Assembly (NCBI GenBank): GCA_044224905.1
Contig: JBGAJN010000004.1
Location: 124,001 to 188,000, forward strand
From: JBGAJN01 sp044224905
GTDB taxonomy: Bacteria; Verrucomicrobiota; Verrucomicrobiia; Limisphaerales; JBGAJN01
Reading direction: 5' to 3'
Length of the DNA: 64,000 nucleotides
Each line of letters starts with the position of its first letter. Position 1 is the stretch's first letter. Below, piece by piece: positions 54,051-61,251 of this stretch. The notes beneath the pieces are model-generated. The model did not search any database, had not been told where the DNA came from, and worked only from the letters and a program-made list of their open reading frames with translations. Made by a program: the position numbers and the translations under genes.

Positions 54051-54617
54051 ATGGTTTCCGTGGCGCGACCATCCGCCGATTTCTTCGCTCGCTGCCATCA
54101 GCACGGCGTTGCGCCGACACAGTTCGTATTCTCCGCCTCGGTCGCCACGCAAAGCGCTACGCTTTTCGAGCGGACGAAAGACACTGAGATCACTGACCAA
54201 ACGCCTACATACGAAGTGTGTCGCAGCTACGTCATCTCGACTTCACGTTTCGGCATCGGGCAGGTCGCCAACTCCAATTGCACGCCGCTCGGTTTGCATC
54301 GCATAGCGCAAAAGATCGGCGGCGGACAACCTGTAGGAACCGTTTTCAAAAGCCGAGTGCCGATCGGTTTCACGTGGGACGGAATGCCCGACGCGAAGAT
54401 CGCTCATCGCATACTGTGGCTTGAGGGATTGGAACCCGGCTTCAATCGTGGCGGCGAAGTGGACACGTTCAATCGCTACGTTTACATCCACGGCGTCGGC
54501 GACGATACGACTTTGGGCAAACCGGCCTCGTGTGGCTGTATTCACCTCGCAGCCGCCGATCTCATTCCGTTCTACGATCAAGTCCCCGAAGGCACGCTGG
54601 TGTGGATTGAGGAGTGA
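54051..54617 (+). CDS. L,D-transpeptidase (YkuD domain) protein
   Basis: A 188-residue protein. The second half carries the YkuD active site: Y-V-Y-I-H-G-V and A-S-C-G-C-I-H-L, where the second Cys is the nucleophile and the His the base. The usual Arg after G-C-I is His here. YkuD enzymes cross-link peptidoglycan or attach lipoproteins to it. No signal peptide is visible, which is unusual for a periplasmic enzyme. The ATG lies one base after the argA stop, so the two are co-transcribed despite unrelated roles. Confidence 0.82.
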   Translation: MVSVARPSADFFARCHQHGVAPTQFVFSASVATQSATLFERTKDTEITDQTPTYEVCRSYVISTSRFGIGQVANSNCTPLGLHRIAQKIGGGQPVGTVFKSRVPIGFTWDGMPDAKIAHRILWLEGLEPGFNRGGEVDTFNRYVYIHGVGDDTTLGKPASCGCIHLAAADLIPFYDQVPEGTLVWIEE

Positions 54618-54709
54618 CGGAGGCGTCGAATTCCGCCCGCGACGTGCGCGAAGGGCCCCGACCAAAGCGCGGAGTGGAAAAGTTCTGCGGCGCTAGATTC
54701 GCCAATCGT

Positions 54710-54729
54710 AGCCGAACCAATCGGCTTTT
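54710..54729 (+). terminator. Probable rho-independent terminator after argA-ykuD
   Basis: A 6-bp stem (54710-54715 with 54721-54726) with an ACCAA loop is followed by a four-base T run ending at 54729 and further T-rich sequence. It lies 93 bases after the YkuD stop and just before the convergent radical SAM gene. Stem and T run are short, so efficiency is uncertain. Confidence 0.5.
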
Positions 54730-54769
54730 GTATTCGCGTGTTTCGCGGTTGCTTGGTTGGCGTTTTGAT

Positions 54770-55648
54770 CTAGTCGAACGCCTGCACCATGAGCCCGGTC
54801 TTCAGCCGAATCGTCTGCGCAATGGCGTTCAATTCCGCCGTGGAAAGCTTCGTAGCGAATGTTTCTGGAGTCGGACGCGCCACCGTGTAGGCGTGGACTT
54901 CCTTGATCTTCCCGCCGCCACGCACAATTTCATTGAGGCGTTCGCAATACGCATTCAACTCGTCGACCGACATCGGTTGATCGTGAACTTTCAGGAACAA
55001 ACTCTGGATAACGATCGGTCGCACCCGCGCAGTTTCGAGCAGGTTTTTCAAAATCCGGTCAAAGCGAACGCTCGTCCGATTGACTAGTTTGAAGTGCGCT
55101 TCCGAGCCGGCGTCGAGTTTGCCCCAGACTTCGCCGTTGTTCGCGTCCATGATTTCCAGGCCGCGCTTCACGTCGGCCTTGTCGAGGCCGGCCGCATCGG
55201 TGATCAAAACGAGCTTCGTTTTATCGAGGCCAAGTTCGCGCTTCACCTCCGCCACCGTCTGCACGCAGTCGGCGAAGTTGTGAATCATCGTCGGCTCGCC
55301 GTCGCCGCTAAACGCGATATCCTTCACGTCGCGCGTGAGCCAGGGGACTTCGTTGAACTTCGGCTCCTTCGCCAATCCGCCGTCGCGCGCGAAATGAATC
55401 ATCGCCTTCAACTCATCGCGCATCTGGTTCAGATCGACGTTCGATACCTTTCCGGGAATCTTGCGATCGACTTCGCAATACACGCAGTCGAAGTTGCAGA
55501 CCTTGTCTGGATTCAGGTTGATGCCAATGGAAAGGCCCCGCGAGCGCCGCGAGATGACCGGGTAAACAAACGTGAAGTCACTGAACTGCCGCGCGTGATC
55601 TTGCACGGCGGCAAACGTATTTTTGATTTGGAGCACCTGATCAGCCAC
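54770..55648 (-). CDS. Radical SAM protein
   Basis: A 292-residue radical SAM enzyme. The cluster motif is V-C-N-F-D-C-V-Y-C (C-x3-C-x2-C), followed by S-G-D-G-E-P-T, typical of the COG0731-like group, and R-P-I-V-I-Q-S-L-F near the barrel end. These cytosolic enzymes use a [4Fe-4S] cluster and SAM for radical chemistry. The group is related to wyosine-type tRNA enzymes but is unassigned in bacteria. Its neighbours (fabI upstream, YkuD convergent) give no hint of substrate. Confidence 0.82.
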   Translation of the reverse strand: MADQVLQIKNTFAAVQDHARQFSDFTFVYPVISRRSRGLSIGINLNPDKVCNFDCVYCEVDRKIPGKVSNVDLNQMRDELKAMIHFARDGGLAKEPKFNEVPWLTRDVKDIAFSGDGEPTMIHNFADCVQTVAEVKRELGLDKTKLVLITDAAGLDKADVKRGLEIMDANNGEVWGKLDAGSEAHFKLVNRTSVRFDRILKNLLETARVRPIVIQSLFLKVHDQPMSVDELNAYCERLNEIVRGGGKIKEVHAYTVARPTPETFATKLSTAELNAIAQTIRLKTGLMVQAFD

Positions 55649-55692
55649 GCGGGCAAAGTAATCGCAAGCTTCAGCCCGCGCCAGCGCAACCT

Positions 55693-55725
55693 GTAGCCGC
55701 AGGCTTTAGCCTGCGTTCGCGCTAC
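55693..55725. repeat. REP-like palindromic element
   Basis: A nested palindrome: GTAGC (55693-55697) pairs with GCTAC (55721-55725), and inside it CGCAGGCT (55698-55705) pairs perfectly with AGCCTGCG (55708-55715) around a TT loop. It lies in the 86-base gap between fabI and the radical SAM gene. The form resembles dispersed REP/RAYT-type elements, but only one copy was noticed in this window. It could also act as a hairpin behind fabI. Confidence 0.55.
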
Positions 55726-55734
55726 GGAATGCGG

Positions 55735-56505
55735 TTACATCCCCATGATTTGGTAACCGCTATCCACGTAGATAACTTGGCCCGTGATGGCGGCCGCGCC
55801 GTCGCTGGCGAGGAACGTTCCCGTGGCGCCGAGTTCTTCCGGGAGCACGTTGCGCTTCAGCGGCGAGTGCGCCTCGTAGTGCTTGAGCATCTCGGTGAAA
55901 CCGCTGATGCCGCGCGCCGCGAGCGTGTTCATCGGACCGGCGCTGATGCAGTTCACACGGATTTTCTTCGGACCCAAATCGTAGGCAAGGTAACGCGTGC
56001 TCGCTTCGAGCGACGCCTTGGCGACGCCCATGACGTTGTAGTGCGGCACCACTTTTTCCGCGCCGTAGTAACTCATCGCCACCATGCTGCCGCCCTCGGT
56101 CATCAAGGGCGCCGCGCCGCGCGCGAGGGCGACGAGCGAATACGCGCTGATATCGTGCGCGATGCGATACGCCTCGCGGCTCGTGTTGATGAATTCACCT
56201 TCCAGCGCGTCCTTCGGTGCGAAGGCGACCGAGTGCAGGAGGAGGTGGAGCTTGCCGAATTTCTCGCCGACGGTGCGGAAGACATTCGCGATGTCCTCGT
56301 CCTTCGTGACGTCGCACGGCATCAGCAACGTGTCGGCGCCGAACGTGCCGGCGAGTTCTTCCACGTTTTCTTTGAGGCGTTCGCCCTGATAAGTGAAGGC
56401 GAGTTTGGCGCCCGCCTTGTGCCACGCTTGGGCGATGGCCCAGGCGATGGAGCGTTTGTTGGCGACACCAAAGACGATTCCCGTTTTTCCGGCAAGTAAT
56501 GACAT
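55735..56505 (-). CDS. fabI: Enoyl-[acyl-carrier-protein] reductase (NADH), FabI
   Basis: A 256-residue SDR-like enzyme starting M-S-L-L-A-G-K-T-G-I-V-F-G-V-A-N-K-R-S-I-A-W-A. The catalytic pair sits in S-Y-Y-G-A-E-K-V-V-P-H-Y-N-V-M-G-V-A-K (Y-x6-K), typical of FabI, and S-G-Y-Q-I-M-G-M closes the protein. It performs the final reduction of the fatty acid elongation cycle and is the triclosan target. The start at 56505 is preferred; the 71 upstream codons of the frame are low-complexity Arg/Pro sequence overlapping the MFS gene's end. Confidence 0.94.
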   Translation of the reverse strand: MSLLAGKTGIVFGVANKRSIAWAIAQAWHKAGAKLAFTYQGERLKENVEELAGTFGADTLLMPCDVTKDEDIANVFRTVGEKFGKLHLLLHSVAFAPKDALEGEFINTSREAYRIAHDISAYSLVALARGAAPLMTEGGSMVAMSYYGAEKVVPHYNVMGVAKASLEASTRYLAYDLGPKKIRVNCISAGPMNTLAARGISGFTEMLKHYEAHSPLKRNVLPEELGATGTFLASDGAAAITGQVIYVDSGYQIMGM

Positions 56506-56558
56506 AGCGTTGTTTTCGTTAACTACACGGAAAGCTTGCGGGGAAACCCGCCTCCGAA

Positions 56559-57773
56559 TCAAGCACGACCCGCAGGCGGTGTCCGCTGCGCCCGACCGCG
56601 CACCGTCACCAAACCCACGCCGCCCACGAGGACAAACGCGCCAACGGCCAAGACTGGTCCCAGCGGTTGCGACGGTATGAACCACAGGCTGAGTGCGCTC
56701 AACGCTGGACCGGCACAAATCCCCGCACCAATCAAAGCCTCATGCGCACCGCCGTGCTCGCCCTTCGCCTCGCTCCCGTCCATCGAATAGTAGAGCGACG
56801 AATAGTATATGAGCCCAGTGGCCCAGCCGAAGAAAACTTGTGCGAGAATCAATTGCCACACTTCATGCACGACCATGAGAGTAACGAAGCTCGCGAGCAT
56901 GAGCACGAACGCGCCGATGAACCAACGAAAGCGATAGTGCCAACCGTGCCAGAACCACAGCCCCACGAACGACAGCGCGCGGACGATGAACCACACTGAC
57001 ATCACGCGTCCCGCCTCGGCCACGCCCAACCCCGCATTCAATGCGATGCCGGGCACGACGGCAGTGAGCGTGTTGATCGCCATGTAGGAAAACGGATTAG
57101 CGATCCACGCGAGCTTGAGGAAGTACGGTTGTCGAATTGCTGCTTCAGTGGGATCGACGGCGGCGCCCGGTACCGTTGCCCTTGATGCGGAATACGCGTT
57201 GTCATTCGCCAGCCAGGCGTCGTGGGCGCGTTGCAGCGGAAACGTGGCGAAGAATTTCAGCGCGTAACAAATCCCCGGAAGCCAGTAGAGACTGTTCGGC
57301 CCGAGCGTCTCGTACAGCGTGCCGCCTACGAAATACGCCACGGATGAACAAAGCGCCCAGGTGACGTTGTAGAGGCCCACGCGATGCGGCAGAGCCGAGG
57401 GCGCCTCGTGCTCGCTCACCAGCGCTTCGAGCATCGGCCAGGTGAAGCACAACACCAGCGTCCACACCGCGAGCATCAGCACTTGTCCCCAAAGCGCGGG
57501 TAACATGCTCGCGCCCACCATGCTCAGCGCTAGTCCGCCGAAGCCCACCCGCAACGACGTGAAGTAGCCGCGTCGTTGACCGAACTTTCCGGCATACATC
57601 GACGCAAAGATGTAGAGAAATCCGTGCCCTGCGCCGACGGCGAGATTTCCTAGGTTGCCGAATTGGTAAGCATCACGGAACAGGAACAGGAGATAGTTAA
57701 AATAGTAAGCGGACGCGAAGGCGTTGAGACCTTCGAGCGCATAGATGCCTACTTTGAAACGCGGCGGCGTCAC
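56559..57773 (-). CDS. MFS transporter
   Basis: A 404-residue polytopic protein with about twelve hydrophobic segments and a charged central loop around residues ~190-215. G-K-F-G-Q-R-R-G-Y-F between TM2 and TM3 matches the MFS loop motif. Substrate cannot be inferred. It lies 53 bases upstream of fabI on the same strand, so the two may be transcribed together, though nothing links the transporter to lipid synthesis. Confidence 0.82.
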   Translation of the reverse strand: MTPPRFKVGIYALEGLNAFASAYYFNYLLFLFRDAYQFGNLGNLAVGAGHGFLYIFASMYAGKFGQRRGYFTSLRVGFGGLALSMVGASMLPALWGQVLMLAVWTLVLCFTWPMLEALVSEHEAPSALPHRVGLYNVTWALCSSVAYFVGGTLYETLGPNSLYWLPGICYALKFFATFPLQRAHDAWLANDNAYSASRATVPGAAVDPTEAAIRQPYFLKLAWIANPFSYMAINTLTAVVPGIALNAGLGVAEAGRVMSVWFIVRALSFVGLWFWHGWHYRFRWFIGAFVLMLASFVTLMVVHEVWQLILAQVFFGWATGLIYYSSLYYSMDGSEAKGEHGGAHEALIGAGICAGPALSALSLWFIPSQPLGPVLAVGAFVLVGGVGLVTVRGRAQRTPPAGRA

Positions 57774-57833
57774 GAGCCGGGAATTACAGAGGACGGGCGT
57801 GGTGAATGTCGAGCGGGGATTTCGCGGGTTGGA

Positions 57834-57915
57834 GATTTCAAAGTTGCAGGATGGAGGTTCGTTTACCAGCGACTAGCCCGCGACCTCGCAACTTGCGCCC
57901 GTGCAACTTGAAATC
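57834..57915. repeat. Long inverted repeat after the NUDIX gene
   Basis: Fourteen bases (57834-57848, with one bulged A) are repeated inversely at 57902-57915, flanking a ~53-base interior that contains further AACTTG-like pieces. It lies between the NUDIX gene and the MFS gene, both on the minus strand. It could fold into a large hairpin or be a small dispersed element. No T run follows. Confidence 0.45.
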
Positions 57916-57928
57916 AACCCTTCCCCGA

Positions 57929-58384
57929 CTACCGGACTTCTTCCAGCGCCTTGCGGCAGTACCATTTCACCGCGTTGGTCATGGGCGGCTGAAGATTCTC
58001 AAGGTCAGCGGCGGTGCACCACCGGATGTCGTGATGTTCCGCGGCAGCTAGCGTCATCGTCCCGTTCTTGGGCCGCGCCCAGTAGATCATGCCGATGTGC
58101 TCGTGCGTGTCGTTAATCCGGTGGATGTCGAGGAACCGCGGCGCAATCAGCGCGCGTGTGCCGGGTTCGGTGGTCGGCGGACGATCACCGACCAATTCCA
58201 CATCAAAACCGCTCTCTTCCTTCGCTTCGCGCAATGCGGCGGTTTCCGGATCTTCGTCGAGTTCGATGTGCCCGCCGAGCGGCAGCCACTTGTCGAGTTT
58301 CCGATGGTGGATCAACAAAATTTTGCCGACGTGCACGACGAAGATCGCCACGGTGAAATCAATTTTTTCGTGAATGTGAGCCAT
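57929..58384 (-). CDS. NUDIX hydrolase
   Basis: A 151-residue protein with the full Nudix box G-x5-E-x7-R-E-x-x-E-E: G-G-H-I-E-L-D-E-D-P followed by A-A-L-R-E-A-K-E-E-S-G-F at residues ~37-60. NUDIX enzymes hydrolyse nucleoside diphosphate derivatives, often as house-cleaning. The W-L-P-L-G-G-H-I segment just before the box is typical of the MutT-like group. It lies 57 bases downstream of the alcohol dehydrogenase gene on the same strand. Confidence 0.88.
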   Translation of the reverse strand: MAHIHEKIDFTVAIFVVHVGKILLIHHRKLDKWLPLGGHIELDEDPETAALREAKEESGFDVELVGDRPPTTEPGTRALIAPRFLDIHRINDTHEHIGMIYWARPKNGTMTLAAAEHHDIRWCTAADLENLQPPMTNAVKWYCRKALEEVR

Positions 58385-58441
58385 GAGTTGAAACCTGTTT
58401 GTCTATCCGAAGTGAATTGATGGACGCTGAAGGAATCGCGT

Positions 58442-59473
58442 TTACGGTCGCAGCACGGCTTTGACGATGTCGCCGGAGTGCATCGTCTCGAAGGCGTCGT
58501 GCCACTTATCGAGCGGCCATTGACCGCCGAGGATCGGGGCGACGTCGAGTTGCCCGCTGGAGAGCAGTTGAATGATGCGCTCCCAGATCGGCCAGTTGTG
58601 GCTGAAGCTGCCTTGCAGTCGGACATTTTTCTGCACAAGCGGATCGAGCGAGAAATTCATCGGCTGCGGCCCCCAACCGACTTTGGTGATCCAACCCGCC
58701 GGACGCACGAGTTCGAGCGCGGTTTGCAACGCGGCTGAGTGGCCCGTCGCATCGATCACGCCCTCGGCACCGAGACCGTCCGTCGCCTTCGCCCATTCCG
58801 ACGCGTCGCCAATGATCGCAGTGCAGCCGTATTTTTCCGCAATCGCGAGGCGCTTGCGGTCGCGTTCCAAACCGGTGACGGCCACGAGCGCACCGCGGAG
58901 CCGCGCAATCGCCGCGCACAAAATTCCAATCGGACCGGGACCGAGCACGACGACGCGGTCGCCTGGATGAATGTCGGCGTTAATGACCGTGGCGCTGTAG
59001 GCCACGCAACACGGCTCGGTGAGCGCGGCTTTTTCGAACGGCAAATTATCCGGCATGCGATGCAGGATGCGGGTCGGCACGCGAACGAAACGCGTCATCG
59101 CGCCATCGGCCGCCGCGCCGTAACCGCGTCGCGTCGGGTCGAGGTTGTAGAGCCCGCGCCGCGACATGGGATTGTTTGGATCGATGATTGCCGCCGTTTC
59201 GCTGACCACGCGGTCGCCCACTTTGAAATTCGTCACGCGCGACCCTACTTCGCCGACGCGGCCAGCGAACTCGTGCCCGAGCACACACGGATATTTCACC
59301 GGCCAACTATGGTCGCCGGTCCACATGTGGAGATCGCTACCGCACACGCCAACCGCCGCGACTTCGAGCAGCACGTCGTCCTCGCCGATGGTCGGCACCG
59401 GCACGTCGCGCAATTCAACGCTGTAGGGTTTGCGATCAAACGTGACAACGGCGGGTTGCGTGGTGGCGCTCAT
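58442..59473 (-). CDS. Medium-chain zinc alcohol/polyol dehydrogenase lacking structural zinc cysteines
   Basis: A 343-residue MDR protein. Catalytic zinc ligands C44 (G-V-C-G-S-D-L-H), H67 and E68 (L-G-H-E-F-A-G) are present, and G-P-G-P-I-G-I is the NAD(P)-binding motif. The segment where most members carry four cysteines for a second, structural zinc instead reads I-D-P-N-N-P-M-S-R-R-G-L-Y-N. Similar sorbitol or threonine dehydrogenases oxidise sugar alcohols or hydroxy acids. The HUMPS decarboxylase gene starts 2 bases upstream in transcription order, so the pair probably acts on a sugar or polyol. Confidence 0.86.
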   Translation of the reverse strand: MSATTQPAVVTFDRKPYSVELRDVPVPTIGEDDVLLEVAAVGVCGSDLHMWTGDHSWPVKYPCVLGHEFAGRVGEVGSRVTNFKVGDRVVSETAAIIDPNNPMSRRGLYNLDPTRRGYGAAADGAMTRFVRVPTRILHRMPDNLPFEKAALTEPCCVAYSATVINADIHPGDRVVVLGPGPIGILCAAIARLRGALVAVTGLERDRKRLAIAEKYGCTAIIGDASEWAKATDGLGAEGVIDATGHSAALQTALELVRPAGWITKVGWGPQPMNFSLDPLVQKNVRLQGSFSHNWPIWERIIQLLSSGQLDVAPILGGQWPLDKWHDAFETMHSGDIVKAVLRP

Positions 59474-59474
59474 T

Positions 59475-60140
59475 TTATTTCCTCGGCTGATAGTTTGCTT
59501 TGACCTGTTGCACGTAGTCGGTCAAGGCCCCGAGCACGTCTTGGCTGTCGAACAATGGATGTCCGACCGCGACCAGATCGGCTCCCATCTTGGCCGCGCG
59601 CACGGCGTCTTCCACACCGAACGTCGCGAGGCCGACGGGAATCTTCACGACCGACAAAACGCTTTCGAGCCACTGAGTCGTGTCCTTGGTGGCGTCCGCG
59701 CGGCGTTGGTCGGCTGCGTAGTGCAGGTAGATCATGTCCACGCCCCAGCGTTCCACCACGCTCGAGCGCGCAGCGATATCTTTCACGCCGATCATGTCCG
59801 TGACGACTTTGATGCCGGTCTGCTTGCCGGCGGCGATGGCGGCTTTCACCGTTTCATCGGCGGCGTTCGCGCAAACAGTCATGTAGTGCGCGCCTTGTTT
59901 CTGGGTGATCAAAACGTTCTTCCCGCCCGAATCCATGGTCTTGTAGTCGGCGAGAATCGGATAGCTGGGAAACGCGCGCGCCAATTTGCCGATAGCTTCG
60001 ACGCCTTGAGCCACGATCAGCGGCGTGCCCGCTTCGAGAATATCCACGCCCGCGCGAACGCCGATTTCGGCGAAGCGCAACGCCTCGTCCACAGTTGGAA
60101 AATCGAGCGCCAATTGAACCAACGGAGGTCGGGATTGCAT
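59475..60140 (-). CDS. Orotidine-phosphate-decarboxylase-fold sugar enzyme (HUMPS family)
   Basis: A 221-residue TIM-barrel protein. A-D-Y-K-T-M-D carries the D-x-K-x-x-D catalytic motif shared by 3-hexulose-6-phosphate synthase and 3-keto-L-gulonate-6-phosphate decarboxylase. V-Q-L-A-L-D-F near the N-terminus and V-A-V-G-H-P-L-F near the C-terminus (phosphate binding) agree. Which reaction is catalysed cannot be told from sequence. ATG 60140 fits the family start; the frame's ATG 60188 is upstream in low-quality sequence. The dehydrogenase gene follows one base after its stop, so they form an operon. Confidence 0.85.
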   Translation of the reverse strand: MQSRPPLVQLALDFPTVDEALRFAEIGVRAGVDILEAGTPLIVAQGVEAIGKLARAFPSYPILADYKTMDSGGKNVLITQKQGAHYMTVCANAADETVKAAIAAGKQTGIKVVTDMIGVKDIAARSSVVERWGVDMIYLHYAADQRRADATKDTTQWLESVLSVVKIPVGLATFGVEDAVRAAKMGADLVAVGHPLFDSQDVLGALTDYVQQVKANYQPRK

Positions 60141-60259
60141 GGTCGAATTGGAATGCGTTCTCCGACTTGGTGCGAGAAAAAATTTCAAACTAGCGGAGGA
60201 AGACGGCCATCAAATGAGTGGACAGGCAACTGAACTCCACGAAGAATCACCGAATTCGC

Positions 60260-60838
60260 GTGAACATTTCTCGATTCATCACAATTTTGGCAGCGCTCGG
60301 TATTTTCACCAGCGGTTGCGCGTTTGTGCCGCAGAAGGTGAAGATTCAACCGGTCGTGACTGTGACTCCCGGCCCCGTCGCGCCGGGTTCGCGCGTGGTT
60401 ATCAAAGTGACCGACAAACGCACGTCGCCCATCATCGGCTATCGCGGATTGGATTCGGAAATGGCGACGATCAAGAGCGAGCAAAACTTGGGCGAGTTGT
60501 TGCAAACGGAGATCGTGAACATTTTCCGTCAGCGCGGCTTTCAAATCGCCGACGATACCGATGACTCCGCGCCAACGCTCCGCGTCGATCTAAAACTGCT
60601 CGAATACAAGACTACGATGGATTTCTGGAAAGGCGGCGTGCACACCAAAGCGACGCTGGATGCGCACGGCCGCCGTTCCGGCACCTTCTACGAAATGTCC
60701 TACACCTCTGAGAAACACCTCACCGCGCAGGAAGCGCCGGGGGCGAAAACCAACGCTGAACTGATCAACGGCGCCGTTTCCGAAGCGCTCCAGAAACTTG
60801 CAGACGACCCGGCCCTCGTGCGCTTCCTCACGAATTAG
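60260..60838 (+). CDS. YajG-like lipoprotein
   Basis: A 192-residue lipoprotein. GTG 60260 opens a short signal peptide (M-N-I-S-R-F-I-T-I-L-A-A-L) with lipobox F-T-S-G-C, acylated at C20. ATG-like GTG 60218 in the same frame would add 14 residues. The mature part resembles YajG: V-V-I-K-V-T-D-K-R, then G-E-L-L-Q-T-E-I-V-N-I-F-R-Q-R-G-F. It should be anchored in the outer membrane or the outer face of the inner membrane. Function is unknown. It is divergent from the HUMPS gene and precedes the 6S RNA region. Confidence 0.8.
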   Translation: MNISRFITILAALGIFTSGCAFVPQKVKIQPVVTVTPGPVAPGSRVVIKVTDKRTSPIIGYRGLDSEMATIKSEQNLGELLQTEIVNIFRQRGFQIADDTDDSAPTLRVDLKLLEYKTTMDFWKGGVHTKATLDAHGRRSGTFYEMSYTSEKHLTAQEAPGAKTNAELINGAVSEALQKLADDPALVRFLTN

Positions 60839-60964
60839 GGAATCGCCCTGTTGCAACCGTCCGGGGCACGTGTCAAGGGCGAGGCCGAAAGATTTTAAAA
60901 GTTTTTCTTCTTGAGAAAGCCTACGCGGAAGTCGATACCTTGAATCGTAAACCAGCAACGAAAG

Positions 60965-60996
60965 TTGCGGTCGCTCTTTCAAAACAATTTTAGAAT
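60965..60996 (+). promoter_or_regulatory. Candidate promoter of the 6S RNA
   Basis: TAGAAT at 60991-60996 is a good -10 candidate about 5 bases before the predicted RNA start. TTGCGG at 60965-60970 could be the -35 box, but the 20-base spacing is long. The -10 is therefore the more trustworthy half. Confidence 0.35.
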
Positions 60997-60999
60997 TTG

Positions 61000-61180
61000 C
61001 CCTACCCTGTTCGTGCTCAGAAACAATATTCCTTGGACCGTAATTATACGTTGCGGGGTCTTGACTCCGGCATACAACCGACAGGCCTTAATTGGACGTC
61101 GAATGCCGCCGGTTGGATCCCACCTGTTTCCAGGCAGTTCAAAGGAACTGTTCCACACGGCAATGGCGGGGCAATCTTTT
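61000..61180 (+). ncRNA. ssrS: Probable 6S RNA
   Basis: A ~180-base region without a gene folds by eye into one long interrupted hairpin. The ends pair (TTGCCCTACC near 60997-61006 with GGCGGGGCAA at 61166-61175), GGGGTC (61055-61060) pairs with GATCCC (61116-61121), and CAACCG (61075-61080) pairs with CGGTTG (61110-61115). In the 3' side of the central bubble lies a small hairpin CAGTTC-AAAG-GAACTG (61135-61150), like the one in E. coli 6S RNA. Position supports it: 6S genes often lie next to the 5-formyltetrahydrofolate cyclo-ligase gene, here two genes downstream. 6S RNA binds the housekeeping RNA polymerase by mimicking an open promoter. A covariance search is needed to confirm it. Confidence 0.65.
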
Positions 61181-61183
61181 ACC

Positions 61184-61219
61184 AGCCGGTCGCGCACTGC
61201 GTGACCGGCTTTTTCTTTT
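61184..61219 (+). terminator. Rho-independent terminator after the 6S RNA
   Basis: Eight bases AGCCGGTC (61184-61191) pair with GACCGGCT (61203-61210), the loop may fold further (CGC/GCG), and a T-rich tract (61210-61219) follows. It ends the upstream RNA gene 33 bases before the rarA start. Confidence 0.85.
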
Positions 61220-61251
61220 GGGCGCGCGTGCGCTTCTGATAGATTCCCCTT

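Noticed and set aside
60997..61239. An 80-codon frame in the gap before rarA
   Set aside because: The same bases form the 6S-like helix and a strong terminator. The peptide shows no family pattern.
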